From JAJDUF01 sp965214295 (GTDB lineage: Bacteria > Chloroflexota > UBA11872 > UBA12225 > JAJDUF01): DNA of 64,000 bases. The stretch is from the NCBI GenBank assembly GCA_965214295.1, contig OZ243944.1:124001-188000 (forward strand), read 5' to 3'. How positions within the stretch are numbered: the stretch's first letter is position 1; each line of letters opens with the position of its first letter. The notes beneath the pieces are model-generated. The model had not been told where the DNA came from. It saw only the letters and a program-made list of their open reading frames with translations, and did no database searches. Made by a program: the position numbers and the translations under genes. This document shows positions 8,866 to 17,457 of this stretch, in pieces.

Positions 8866-9510
8866 TTACGTCACCTTCCACGCTACGCTCAGGCCCTCGC
8901 CGACCGGCAGGATCGTGCCCAGCAGCCGTGGATCGGTGGCGATCAGCCGATTGTAGCGGCGCAGCGCCTGCACCGACTCGGACAACAGAGCCTCGTCGTA
9001 CACTGCCACCCGGGGACCGAGCGTCAGCACATTGTCCGCCAGGATCAGTCCGCCCGGCCGCACGAGGCGCAGTGCTTCCGCCAGGTAGTCGGGATATGGC
9101 GGCTTGTCGGCGTCAATGAAGACCATGTCCACACTCTCGGCAGCGCGGGCCGCCAGCGTCTCGCGGGCGTCGCCGACTGTCACCGTCACCCGCTCGGCCA
9201 CCCCGGCCTGCCGGAGGTGGGCACGGGCCATCGCTGCGCGTTGCGGATCAAGCTCCAGGGTCTCCAAGTGGCCGTCCGCAGGCAAACCACGGGCAATCCA
9301 GATAGCCGAGTAGCCGGTGCAGGTGCCGATCTCCAGTACTCGCCGTGCGCCGATCATGCGACACAGCAGTTGCAGCACCCGTCCGGATTCCGGCGCTATC
9401 GCCGGCACACCTAGCTCCCGCGCCTTCGCCCCGATAGCGCGCAGCGCGTCGTCTTCCATCACGATCTGCCGGCGTAGGTAGCGAGTAACGTCTGCATCGA
9501 GATACATCAT
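8866..9510 (-). CDS. Class I SAM-dependent O-methyltransferase
   Basis: The 214-aa product fits the caffeoyl-CoA/catechol O-methyltransferase family: SAM motif I 'VLEIGTCTGYSAIWIA' near residue 60, 'LETLELDPQRAAMAR', and the metal/catalytic 'VFIDADKPPYPDYL' followed by 'GGLILADNVL'. Such enzymes methylate vicinal-diol oxygens using a divalent metal. GGAGGAGAGC precedes the start codons at 9510/9507. It lies upstream of the SDR with a 121-nt gap. Its 3' region recurs as a fragment at 11438-11510, evidence that this end was included in a local duplication. Confidence 0.93.
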   Translation of the reverse strand: MMYLDADVTRYLRRQIVMEDDALRAIGAKARELGVPAIAPESGRVLQLLCRMIGARRVLEIGTCTGYSAIWIARGLPADGHLETLELDPQRAAMARAHLRQAGVAERVTVTVGDARETLAARAAESVDMVFIDADKPPYPDYLAEALRLVRPGGLILADNVLTLGPRVAVYDEALLSESVQALRRYNRLIATDPRLLGTILPVGEGLSVAWKVT

Positions 9511-9556
9511 GCTCTCCTCCGCTGGTCCGTTGGTGCCGTACTCCCCCGGTGCTGGC

Positions 9557-9585
9557 TTGACGTGCCTAGGGGAATAGAGTATTGT
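9557..9585 (+). promoter_or_regulatory. Promoter of first solute-binding protein gene
   Basis: TTGACG (9557-9562) and TATTGT (9580-9585) are 17 bp apart. The same arrangement, TTGACC-N17-TATCGT, stands before the duplicate gene at 11642-11670; the surrounding bases have diverged while this spacing held. It predicts a leader of about 220 nt. Confidence 0.6.
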
Positions 9586-9781
9586 TCACTCAGGATACAC
9601 ACCTGGTACATCGCCTGCGTAGCCGGTGTGACCCCTTGGCTGAGTACGGCCCGTACATTGAAGCAGGCGGCTACGCCGGTTGCAGGAGGTGAACAAAGGG
9701 CACACGCACACGGCTGCACACTGTTCTAGTTCGCTCGGCCCCCTTCATGGGGGTGGAGTTGGGCAGCTACAAAGAGTCGGT

Positions 9782-9803
9782 GCAAGCGGAAGCTTGCGGG
9801 AGG
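9782..9803 (+). promoter_or_regulatory. Hairpin abutting the ribosome-binding site, copy 1
   Basis: GCAAGC (9782-9787), GGAA loop and GCTTGC (9792-9797) form a perfect 6-bp stem directly before GGGAGGAG. The same stem with GGTA loop stands before the duplicate gene (11870-11885). Its place against the Shine-Dalgarno suggests an effect on translation or mRNA decay (inference). Confidence 0.45.
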
Positions 9804-9811
9804 AGAATATC

Positions 9812-11320
9812 GTGGCTGAGATCACGCGCAGAAGGTATATCGGTGGCGCTGGCGCCTTGCTCGGTGGCCTGCTGGCCGTCGCCTGCGGCGAGGTGGAGAT
9901 TCGCTATGTCCAGGGCCCGGCCGGCCCGGCCGGCCCGGCCGGCGCGCAGGGTGAGCGTGGTTCGACCGGTGCCCAGGGCGTTGAGGGCGCAGCCGGCGCG
10001 GCGGGCAAGACCATTGTCGTGGACAAGCCGGTCACGCAGGTCGTCGAGAAGACGATTGTGGCTGCACCCACCAGGAAGGTGGTCATGTGGACCGGGTTCT
10101 GGCGCGGTGGCAACATGAGCGACCGTGGCACCGGCTGGACCGACCTGACCAACCAGTGGAATGGCGAGCGCCAGGACATCATCTTCGTGCTGCAGCCCGT
10201 AGCTGGGCAGGGCAACAACACGGACGAGAAGATCATCTCCAACTACGCCGCGGGCACGCCGCCCGATCTGGTGCATACCGCCTATTGGAGCGGTGGGGTC
10301 TACGGTATCCGGGACATGCTCCCGGAGTTGATGGAGACCTACATCCGGCAGGACAAAGAGTACGCCGACTCGATGGACGACTTCTTCCCCCACTTGCTGG
10401 AGTCGAGCTACTGGGAGGGTAAGCTGTGGAGCCTGCCGCAGGAAACCAACGCCGACCTGCCGTACACCAACCTGGCTTTCGTGCGGGAAGCCGGCCTGGA
10501 GCCGCTGACGCTCGGCTTCACCTGGGACGACTGGGTGGAGTGGATGAAGGTGATGCAGACCAGTCTGGGGGACGGCAAGGAGTCGGGCAAGTGGGCCATC
10601 GGCCACATGCTGAACACGGTGGTGTGGTGGAACCTGGTCTTCCAGGCTGGCGGGAGCATCTTCAACGAGGACCGCACCAAGCTCGTACTTGATTCTCCGG
10701 CGGCGCTCGAAGCGTTGCAGTTCGTCTCCGACATCCACCACAAGCACCAGGTCGCGGTGCCGCACGGGGACTACTACAAGGAGACCGGCAAGGAGCGCCC
10801 CAGCTTCCGCAAAGGCCAGATCGGCATGTTCTATGAGACGAGCGCGTCGCGCTTGGTCTCCTGGGCACTAGACATCGGCGGCTTGGAAAACATGTACGTC
10901 ACCCCGTCGCCGATCAAGAAGCAGCCGTTCGTGGCGAATTTCGGCCAGAACACCTACCTGTTCAAGACGAACACCGAGCAGCAGGAAGCTGCTTGGCAGG
11001 TGATGCGCTGGCTGACGAGCACGAATGCCGCGGCGCACTACGCGGCGGTGACGATGTTCTTGGCGCCACGGAAGTCGGTGCTCACGCATTCCGAGTATCA
11101 GGCGGTGCGCGATCGGGTGCCGCAGTTCGAGACATTCGTCGAGAGCTTGAACTACGGCTTCCGTCCGTTCCACCCCACGCTCCCGAGCATGTTCGGCGGC
11201 ATTGGTGGAATGCTCAGCGAGGCCGGCAAGAACCCGAATGCCAACCTGAAGGACGGTCTTGAGGAGATGGTGCGGGTCGAGAATGCCAAGCTGGAGAAGT
11301 GGACCGCGGACAACTCCTAG
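9812..11320 (+). CDS. Sugar-type ABC solute-binding lipoprotein with collagen-like segment (copy 1)
   Basis: The 502-aa protein starts at GTG 9812 behind GGGAGGAG. It opens with a twin-arginine motif ('TRRRYIGG') and a lipobox ('LAVAC'), so it is probably a Tat-exported lipoprotein. Right after the anchor is a collagen-like Gly-X-Y tract ('GPAGPAGPAGAQGERGSTG', to about residue 66), then a family 1 extracellular solute-binding domain ('ESSYWEGKLWSLPQETNADL', 'VMRWLTSTNAAAHYA'). It should capture a sugar for ABC import, but no permease or ATPase is nearby. It is a tandem paralogue of the gene at 11900. Confidence 0.93.
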   Translation: MAEITRRRYIGGAGALLGGLLAVACGEVEIRYVQGPAGPAGPAGAQGERGSTGAQGVEGAAGAAGKTIVVDKPVTQVVEKTIVAAPTRKVVMWTGFWRGGNMSDRGTGWTDLTNQWNGERQDIIFVLQPVAGQGNNTDEKIISNYAAGTPPDLVHTAYWSGGVYGIRDMLPELMETYIRQDKEYADSMDDFFPHLLESSYWEGKLWSLPQETNADLPYTNLAFVREAGLEPLTLGFTWDDWVEWMKVMQTSLGDGKESGKWAIGHMLNTVVWWNLVFQAGGSIFNEDRTKLVLDSPAALEALQFVSDIHHKHQVAVPHGDYYKETGKERPSFRKGQIGMFYETSASRLVSWALDIGGLENMYVTPSPIKKQPFVANFGQNTYLFKTNTEQQEAAWQVMRWLTSTNAAAHYAAVTMFLAPRKSVLTHSEYQAVRDRVPQFETFVESLNYGFRPFHPTLPSMFGGIGGMLSEAGKNPNANLKDGLEEMVRVENAKLEKWTADNS

Positions 11321-11387
11321 CCGAAGCCGGAGTAGCCGCCCACGGCGGCTCAGTTGGATCGTCGGGCCGTCCTGCGGCTCGAATGCA

Positions 11388-11434
11388 AAGGTTGCACAGG
11401 AGCCATCGCGTTCCTGTGCAACCTTCTTTTTTTC
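11388..11434 (+). terminator. Intrinsic terminator after solute-binding protein 1
   Basis: A 14-bp perfect stem (AAGGTTGCACAGGA at 11388-11401 with 11412-11425) and 10-nt loop are followed by CTTTTTTTCTTT. The hairpin is repeated identically after the second copy (13474-13511), so it was duplicated with the gene. Confidence 0.9.
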
Positions 11435-11437
11435 TTT

Positions 11438-11510
11438 CCTCACCGACCGGGAGGATCGTGCCCATGAGCCGGTGATCCGTGGCGACGAGCCGGTTGTAGC
11501 GGCGCAGCCT
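11438..11510 (-). pseudogene. 3' fragment of O-methyltransferase gene (duplication scar)
   Basis: About 70 nt here match 8895-8966, the 3' region of the O-methyltransferase gene; on the minus strand it still reads 'RRYNRLVATD...LMGTILPVGE'. The start and the SAM-binding core are absent. It lies between the two solute-binding genes at the position the methyltransferase occupies relative to the first copy. This is the expected relic of a tandem duplication of methyltransferase end plus promoter plus binding-protein gene. The stretch 11511-11640 is diverged spacer with no gene. Confidence 0.75.
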
Positions 11511-11641
11511 CAGCCGGCCCGAGGCACTCTTGCAGCAACAGGTCAGTTTCAGGATAGCGAACGGGCACGCCGGCAGCTTGAGTGGTACCCGGACGGTTTC
11601 GCCGCCGGTCTTGGGGCTTGCCAAGCGCCTCCGGTGCCGGC

Positions 11642-11670
11642 TTGACCTGTGCGGGCAAATAAAGTATCGT
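11642..11670 (+). promoter_or_regulatory. Promoter of second solute-binding protein gene
   Basis: TTGACC (11642-11647) and TATCGT (11665-11670) are 17 bp apart, at the same relative position as the promoter of copy 1 (9557-9585), preceded by the shared GGTGCCGGCTTGAC context. Confidence 0.55.
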
Positions 11671-11899
11671 GCGTTCGAGATAGATACCTGCTTCCCGTGC
11701 CTGCCGTAGCGGGTACGGCGTTGTGGCCGGGTGCAGCCAGTGCGTTGAAGCAGGCGGCTACGCCAGTTGCGGGAGGTGATTGGGCAAAGGACACGAGCGC
11801 AAGACTGCATGCCGTTCTAGTCTGCTCAAGCCTCCTGAGAGGTCTTGTCGAGCAGGTGCAAAAGCCGATGCAAGCGGTAGCTTGCAGGAGGAAGGTATC

Positions 11900-13405
11900 G
11901 TGGCTGAGATCACGCGCAGAAAGTATGTCGGTGGCGCTGGCGCTTTGCTCGGTGGCCTGTTGGCCGTCGCCTGCGGCGAGGTGGAGATTCGCTATGTCCA
12001 GGGCCCGGCCGGCCCGGCCGGCCCGGCCGGCGCGCAGGGTGAGCGCGGTTCGACCGGTGCCCAGGGCGTTGAGGGCGCAGCCGGCGCGGCGGGCAAGACC
12101 ATTGTCGTGGACAAGCCGGTCACGCAGGTCGTCGAGAAGACGATTGTGGCTGCACCCACCAGGAAGGTGGTCATGTGGACCGGGTTCTGGCGCGGTGGCA
12201 ACATGAGCGACCGTGGCACCGGCTGGACCGACCTGACCAACCAGTGGAATGGCGAGCGCCAGGACATCATCTTCGTGCTGCAGCCGGTGTCTGGCCAGGG
12301 CGACAACACCAATGCCAAGATCATCTCCAACTACGCTGCAGGGACGGTACCCGATCTGGTACATACCGCTTACTGGAGCGGGGGCGTCTTCGGCACCCGC
12401 GACATGCTCCCTGATCTGCAGGAGACCTACATCCGGCACGACAAAGAGTACGCCGACTCGATGGACGACTTTTTCCCGCATCTGCTGGAGTCCAGCATGT
12501 GGGAGGGTAAGCTGTGGAGTTTGCCCCAGGAAACCAACGCCGACCTGCCCTACACCAACCTGGATGTGGTACGGAAAGCGGGCCTGGAGCCGCTGAGGCT
12601 CGGTTACACCTGGGAGGATCTGACCGAGTACCTCAAGACGATTCAGCAGACCCTTGGCCCAGGTGAGCAGTCGGGCAAATGGGCCATGAGTGGCATGATG
12701 GGTAATGTGAACTTCATCAATCTGCTTAAGCAGGCTGGTGGAGAGTTTTACAACGCAGACCGCACCAAGATCATCTACAACAGTCCAGAAGGCGTGGAAG
12801 CACTGCAGTACGTCGCAGACCTGATCCACAACCACCAGGTGCATGTGCCCCACAGTAGCTACTTCGAGGCCAGCGGCAAGGACCGTCCGAGTTTTCGCAA
12901 AGGTAGCATCGCTATGAACTACGAGACGAGCGCTTCCCGTCTCGTCACCTGGGCGCAAGACATCGGCGGCTTGGACAACATGTACGTCACGCCGTCGCCC
13001 ACGCGGAAGCAGCCCTTTGTGGCGACCTTTGGCCAGAACACCTTTATGTTCAAGACGAACACCGAGCAGCAGGAAGCTGCTTGGCAGGTGATGCGCTGGC
13101 TGACGAGCACCAATGCCGCAGCGCACTACGCGGCGGTGACGATGTTCTTGGCGCCACGGAAGTCGGTGCTCACGCATTCCGAGTATCAGGCGGTGCGCGA
13201 TCGGGTGCCGCAGTTCGAGACCTTTATCGAGGGTTTGAGCTATGCCTTCCGGCCGTTCCATCCAATGTTCCCCGACCACTACGGTGGGTTTAGCAATCTG
13301 GCCGCGAAGATCTGGACGACTCCGGGCACCTCGGTCAAAGACGGGCTGGATGAGGCGGTCCGTGTGCTGAACGCCAAGCTGGACCAGTGGAACGCGCAGA
13401 ACTAG
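11900..13405 (+). CDS. Sugar-type ABC solute-binding lipoprotein with collagen-like segment (copy 2)
   Basis: The 501-aa protein starts at GTG 11900 after GCAGGAGG. The Tat/lipobox N-terminus ('TRRKYVGG', 'LAVAC'), the collagen-like tract and the first ~110 mature residues are almost identical to copy 1. The middle (residues ~210-330, ligand-binding lobes) has diverged, e.g. 'YLKTIQQTLGPGEQSGKWAM' against 'WMKVMQTSLGDGKESGKWAI', and the C-terminal ~40 residues differ. This mosaic suggests a recent duplication with different ligand preference, or gene conversion at the ends. No transport partner genes are present. Confidence 0.93.
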   Translation: MAEITRRKYVGGAGALLGGLLAVACGEVEIRYVQGPAGPAGPAGAQGERGSTGAQGVEGAAGAAGKTIVVDKPVTQVVEKTIVAAPTRKVVMWTGFWRGGNMSDRGTGWTDLTNQWNGERQDIIFVLQPVSGQGDNTNAKIISNYAAGTVPDLVHTAYWSGGVFGTRDMLPDLQETYIRHDKEYADSMDDFFPHLLESSMWEGKLWSLPQETNADLPYTNLDVVRKAGLEPLRLGYTWEDLTEYLKTIQQTLGPGEQSGKWAMSGMMGNVNFINLLKQAGGEFYNADRTKIIYNSPEGVEALQYVADLIHNHQVHVPHSSYFEASGKDRPSFRKGSIAMNYETSASRLVTWAQDIGGLDNMYVTPSPTRKQPFVATFGQNTFMFKTNTEQQEAAWQVMRWLTSTNAAAHYAAVTMFLAPRKSVLTHSEYQAVRDRVPQFETFIEGLSYAFRPFHPMFPDHYGGFSNLAAKIWTTPGTSVKDGLDEAVRVLNAKLDQWNAQN

Positions 13406-13473
13406 CTGAGGCTAGAGTAGCCTGCCGGGGCGGCTTGGATAGGATCGTCGGGCCGTTCGGCGGTTCGAATACA

Positions 13474-13520
13474 AAGGTTGCACAGGAGCCATCGCGTTCC
13501 TGTGCAACCTTCTTTTTTCT
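13474..13520 (+). terminator. Intrinsic terminator after solute-binding protein 2
   Basis: Same 14-bp stem as at 11388 (13474-13487 with 13498-13511) followed by TCTTTTTTCTTT. It separates this gene from the convergent Asp-box gene ending at 13544. Confidence 0.9.
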
Positions 13521-13543
13521 TTCCTCACCCCCGGCCCGCTGCC

Positions 13544-14752
13544 CTAGCCTTCCAGCCGGAAGAAGCTGCCGGCGATGTGGCGGGTGCCGCCAAAGTTGTT
13601 CCCGTCGTCCTCCATGAAGTAGTAGGCCGTGAAGATGCGCCCGTCGTCGAGCTGTGTGGCGACTGGATAGCCTAAGTCGCCGCCGCTGCCATCGGCCCGC
13701 ACAATCACTTCGGCCGACCAAGTAGCGCCGTCGTCCCCGCTGACAATCAGTCCGATCCCGGTGGGTGGCTTGCGCCGCGCAAAGATCACTACGATCCGCC
13801 CATCCCGCAGGCGCATCGGCCACGGCGAGCGATAGTACACGCCGCGACGGGCTACTTGCGGGTGGCGCCGCGCGGCCCACGGCGATTGCCCCCACGCCAC
13901 AATCGGCCGAGGGGCGCTCCAGCTTGCGCCGCCGTCATCGGAGTAGGCTAGTTGGATGGCATTGCGAATGCCGCCGATATTGAGCATGTAGCACTGCAAG
14001 CGCCCGCTTGGCAGCAGCAGCAAACCCGCGTAGGTGGGCCGTCCCACGCCCGTAGGATCGCGCGCCACCTCCGCCACGTACTCCCAAGTGAGACCGTGGT
14101 CGTCGGAGCCGAAGACGCCCACGCCGCCAGGCATCCCTCCACTGTCCCGAACAGCGGTCATCGTCATCGTCATCACGCCCAGCAGCGTGCCGTCGGGAAA
14201 CTGCACCAGCGGGTGGGCATCGCGGTGCAGTCCCCCACCGTGCGGACTCGTCACCCGCGTGGGCACCGCCTCCCAGGTGCGTCCCCGGTCCCCGGAGCGG
14301 AACGCGAAGCACTCCAGCGTAGGCTGACCACCCGGTCCGGGCGGCCCGGTCGCCGGACGTGGGAAATACACGGCGGCAGCGGGGCTGGTGAGGTCAATGT
14401 GCTCCCGGGCGACGCCCGGCTCGTCGGCGCGGGCGACAATCGCCCGTTTCTCCTCCAGCGGCAACGACTCGTCCCAGACCACAACATCGTGCTCGCGGGG
14501 CCAGGTCTCGCCGTGATCGAACGAGCGCTGGAGCAGAATCCGGGCGCGGCTGGCGTAGCCGTTCGTGAAAGAGTGGCTGATGTCGCTGATGGTCTCGTAC
14601 TGGGAAGGCGCATGGCTATGTAGGACTGCCAGCTCGCCGTTGCCGTAGTTGAAGATGCCACTTTGCCGGGGATGACCGCAGTAGCGCTCCTCGCTGTAGC
14701 ATAGCTTGGTGTGGCGCACGTCCGTCAGCGCCGGGCTAGCGCGTTGCATCAT
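13544..14752 (-). CDS. Asp-box (sialidase-fold) protein, copy 1
   Basis: The 402-aa product carries at least five Asp-box/BNR repeats (S-x-D-x-G-x-x-W): 'SFDHGETW', 'SGDRGRTW', 'SDDHGLTW', 'SDDGGASW', 'SGDDGATW'. These mark a six-bladed propeller as in exo-sialidases and related glycoside hydrolases. There is no signal peptide, so it would act on imported oligosaccharides in the cytoplasm. A sialidase arginine triad could not be confirmed, so other glycan substrates or lyase activity are possible. ATG at 14752 follows GAGAGGGAAT. Clear paralogue of the gene at 16202, and divergent from the Gfo/Idh gene at 15166. Confidence 0.9.
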   Translation of the reverse strand: MMQRASPALTDVRHTKLCYSEERYCGHPRQSGIFNYGNGELAVLHSHAPSQYETISDISHSFTNGYASRARILLQRSFDHGETWPREHDVVVWDESLPLEEKRAIVARADEPGVAREHIDLTSPAAAVYFPRPATGPPGPGGQPTLECFAFRSGDRGRTWEAVPTRVTSPHGGGLHRDAHPLVQFPDGTLLGVMTMTMTAVRDSGGMPGGVGVFGSDDHGLTWEYVAEVARDPTGVGRPTYAGLLLLPSGRLQCYMLNIGGIRNAIQLAYSDDGGASWSAPRPIVAWGQSPWAARRHPQVARRGVYYRSPWPMRLRDGRIVVIFARRKPPTGIGLIVSGDDGATWSAEVIVRADGSGGDLGYPVATQLDDGRIFTAYYFMEDDGNNFGGTRHIAGSFFRLEG

Positions 14753-15010
14753 ATTCCCTCTCCGATCTTGTGCTGTAGTCTCACTCCCGGACGAGCACGG
14801 CTTGGCTGTCCTCCGCTCAGTGTAGCCGGCGCATGGCTCCGGCGCGGAGGAGGGCACTATCGCCCGGCGCCAGCCCGACCTCCAGGCCGGCCGTCTATGG
14901 TCAAGCACCATCTCCCCTCGATGGCCGGCCAGTGCTCATTGACCGGCAGCCGCACCGCTGCGAGGCCCATACCGGTAGCGAAGGTGAGCAAGCGCAACCT
15001 GCTACGGGGC

Positions 15011-15039
15011 TGGACTGGCACCAGCGAGACTACTATAAT
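15011..15039 (+). promoter_or_regulatory. Candidate promoter for the Gfo/Idh-Asp-box operon
   Basis: A perfect TATAAT (15034-15039) is preceded by TGGACT (15011-15016) at 17 bp. It lies in the 413-nt divergent gap 14753-15165, about 130 nt before the first start. No gene is seen in the rest of the gap; 15122-15155 is repeat-like (GCTGAAAGCTGAGAG). Confidence 0.55.
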
Positions 15040-15165
15040 CGCTCCCGGAAAGGTCCGGCTAGTGGTACTAGGTTAGCCGGTGACGCTGCACACGCTGCGC
15101 CTCCAACGGTGCGTGCGAGAGGCACCCTGATGGCTGAAAGCTGAGAGTTGAGAGAGGAGGACACG

Positions 15166-16179
15166 ATGGCTAACCTGAAGGCGGCGCTGATCGGCTGCGG
15201 GGGCATGGGACGCGGTCACGCCCTGGCCGGGCAGCAGCTTGGAGTCGAGGCGGTAGCATTCTGCGACGTGATCGAGTCGGCCGCCGAGCGGGCGCGCGAG
15301 GAGTTTGGCGGTCGCTACGCCACCACGGACGCCGGCCGGATCATGCGCGATGACAGCATTGACTTGCTCTATATCGCCACCCACCACGACGCGCATTACC
15401 CGCTCGCGCTGGCCGGGGCGCAAGCCGGGAAGCACCTGCTGCTGGAGAAGCCCCTGTGCATCATGCGCCATCAAGCCGTGGAGGTCGCCGAGGCCGTCGA
15501 GCAGGCCGGGGTCAAGGCAGTCGTGGACCATTGGTTCCGTATCCAGCCGACGACCCAGAAAATCCGCGAGCTGATCCCCCATCCCCGCCTCAGTCACGGC
15601 CAGCTGGCCATGCAGAACTACAACACGGGGGAGGTGGGTGCTACGTGGCTATGGGACAAGGACGATGGCGGCGGCCTGCTCGTCAGCACGGCGGTCCACA
15701 CCGTTGATCTGCTCTGTTACCTGATGGACAGTGCCGGAGATCGCGTCTATGCCGAAGGCCGCCTGTTCGAGCCGGAGAAGAAGGGCACGGAGGGGTATCC
15801 CGATGCGCTGGTGGGCACGATCCAGTGGCAGAATGGGGGGCTATCCACGATCATCAGTACCGACCAGGGCTTCAATCCTGCCGTCTCCAAGTGGTTCCAT
15901 GAGGTCTGGGACGGTGAGCGCAGCGCAGTGCTTTCCAGCCATACGGCGCGCGTAGACTTTGGTGGGACCGATATTGACACCATTGATCTCAACGAGCTAC
16001 CGGCGGCAGAGATGGCGAAGGTTCGGGGCGTGTATCCCATGCTGGCGAACTTGCTGGAGGCCATCCGTACCGATGGCGACACGATCTGCACCGTTCACGA
16101 CGGCGTGCAGAGTGTGTCCATCTGCAATGCGCTCGATGCGGCGGCCCGTACCGGCCAGCCGCAGACGGTAGCGCGCTAA
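15166..16179 (+). CDS. Gfo/Idh/MocA family oxidoreductase, copy 1
   Basis: The 337-aa product has the NAD(P) fold 'ALIGCGGMGRGHALAG' at residues ~6-21, the family 'LLLEKPLC' (EKP) motif near residue 95 and 'GGGLLVSTAVHTVDLLCYL' (with the catalytic-type His) near residue 170. Family enzymes oxidise sugar, inositol or sugar-acid hydroxyls, or create 3-keto intermediates. ATG at 15166 follows GAGAGGAGG. It is 22 nt upstream of the Asp-box gene and about 70% similar by eye to the copy at 17458, so the three genes probably form one operon. Confidence 0.95.
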   Translation: MANLKAALIGCGGMGRGHALAGQQLGVEAVAFCDVIESAAERAREEFGGRYATTDAGRIMRDDSIDLLYIATHHDAHYPLALAGAQAGKHLLLEKPLCIMRHQAVEVAEAVEQAGVKAVVDHWFRIQPTTQKIRELIPHPRLSHGQLAMQNYNTGEVGATWLWDKDDGGGLLVSTAVHTVDLLCYLMDSAGDRVYAEGRLFEPEKKGTEGYPDALVGTIQWQNGGLSTIISTDQGFNPAVSKWFHEVWDGERSAVLSSHTARVDFGGTDIDTIDLNELPAAEMAKVRGVYPMLANLLEAIRTDGDTICTVHDGVQSVSICNALDAAARTGQPQTVAR

Positions 16180-16201
16180 CGGCTGCATCCGAGGATCAAC
16201 C

Positions 16202-17416
16202 GTGAATCGCACCGCCCCGGTCCTGACGGAGGTCCGTCATACCAAGCTGTGCTACAGCAAGCAGCGGTATTGTGGGCATCCGCGCCTGAGCGGCATCTTC
16301 AACTACGGCCATGGCGAGCTGGCGGTGCTGCATAGCCATGCGCCGAGTAGCTACCGAACCCCCGAGGACATCAGCCACTCGTTCACTACCGGCTATCTGG
16401 GCCGCGCCCAGGTGCTGCTCCAGCGTTCGCTCGACCATGGCGAGACCTGGCCGCGTGAGCATGATGTCGTGGTCTGGAACGAGTCGTTGCCGCTGGAGGA
16501 GAAACGGGCGATTGTCGCCCGCGCCGACGAGCCGGGGGTGGTCCGCGAGCAGATTGACCTCACCAGTCCTGATGCCGCCGTGTACTTTGCCCGGCCGTGG
16601 ACGGGGCCGGAGGACCCCGACGGAAATCCCGTCCAAGAGTGTTTCGTATTCCGGTCGGCCGACCGCGGACGCACTTGGGAGACGGTGCCCACCCGCGTTA
16701 CGCATCCGCAGGGAGGCGGCCTGTGGCGAGACGGGCATCCACTGGTGCAATTTCCCGACGGTACGCTGCTGGGCGTGCTCTCCCTCTACAGCACGTTCGA
16801 GGACGGGTCTATCGGATACTTGACCGGTGAGCCGCGCACCGTAGCGGTCTTTGGCTCGGACGATAGCGGCCTCACCTGGGAATACGTTGCGGCAGTGCCC
16901 GATGATCGCACGGGCGGCAAGGGGCGCGTCTACGTGAGCCTGCTCCTGCTGCCCAACGGCCGGTTGCAGTGCTACATGCTCAACGTCATCGGCATTCGCA
17001 ACGCCATTGAGCTGTGCTATTCCGACGACGGGGGCTATAGCTGGACTGAGCCAGCGCCCATCGTGGCATGGGGGCAGTCCCCTTGGGTCGCCCGCCGCGC
17101 CCCCGGCGCTGCCCGGCGTGGCGTACATTACCGCGCACCATGGCCAATGCGCCTCCGCGACGGACGGATCGTCGTCATCTTCGGCCGGCGCAAGCCGCCG
17201 TTCGGGATAGGCTCTATCGTGAGCGAGGACGACGGCGCTACGTGGTCGGCGGAAGCCGTCATCCGCGACGACGGCAGCGGCGCGGACTTGAGCTATCCGG
17301 TCGCCACGCAGCTCGACGACGGGCGCATCTTCACCGCGTATTACTTCATGCAGGACGACGGCAACGGCTTTGGCGGCACCCGCTACATCGCCGGCAGCTT
17401 CTTCCGGCTGGCATAG
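16202..17416 (+). CDS. Asp-box (sialidase-fold) protein, copy 2
   Basis: The 404-aa protein starts with GTG at 16202 and parallels the 13544-14752 product along its whole length ('RHTKLCYSKQRYCGHPRLSG' against 'RHTKLCYSEERYCGHPRQSG'). Asp boxes are 'SLDHGETW', 'SADRGRTW', 'SDDSGLTW', 'SDDGGYSW' and 'SEDDGATW'. No secretion signal. Sandwiched between two Gfo/Idh genes, it likely releases or acts on a sugar then oxidised by them (inference). Which glycosidic or other bond it breaks is unknown. Confidence 0.92.
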   Translation: MNRTAPVLTEVRHTKLCYSKQRYCGHPRLSGIFNYGHGELAVLHSHAPSSYRTPEDISHSFTTGYLGRAQVLLQRSLDHGETWPREHDVVVWNESLPLEEKRAIVARADEPGVVREQIDLTSPDAAVYFARPWTGPEDPDGNPVQECFVFRSADRGRTWETVPTRVTHPQGGGLWRDGHPLVQFPDGTLLGVLSLYSTFEDGSIGYLTGEPRTVAVFGSDDSGLTWEYVAAVPDDRTGGKGRVYVSLLLLPNGRLQCYMLNVIGIRNAIELCYSDDGGYSWTEPAPIVAWGQSPWVARRAPGAARRGVHYRAPWPMRLRDGRIVVIFGRRKPPFGIGSIVSEDDGATWSAEAVIRDDGSGADLSYPVATQLDDGRIFTAYYFMQDDGNGFGGTRYIAGSFFRLA

Positions 17417-17457
17417 TAGTCGCAGCTAAGGGCGGTAGCAGGGCAGAGGAGAAGACG

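Noticed and set aside
9908..9975. GGCCCGGCC-type tandem units as a CRISPR or satellite
   Set aside because: They are codons of the collagen-like Gly-X-Y tract, in frame within the lipoprotein.
11549..13279. 576-aa minus-strand frame over solute-binding protein 2
   Set aside because: Mirror of a well-supported gene; its apparent conservation with the frame over copy 1 is due to the DNA duplication.
14711..15144. Plus-strand frames in the divergent gap
   Set aside because: No RBS or family features; the area holds the TATAAT promoter of the following operon.
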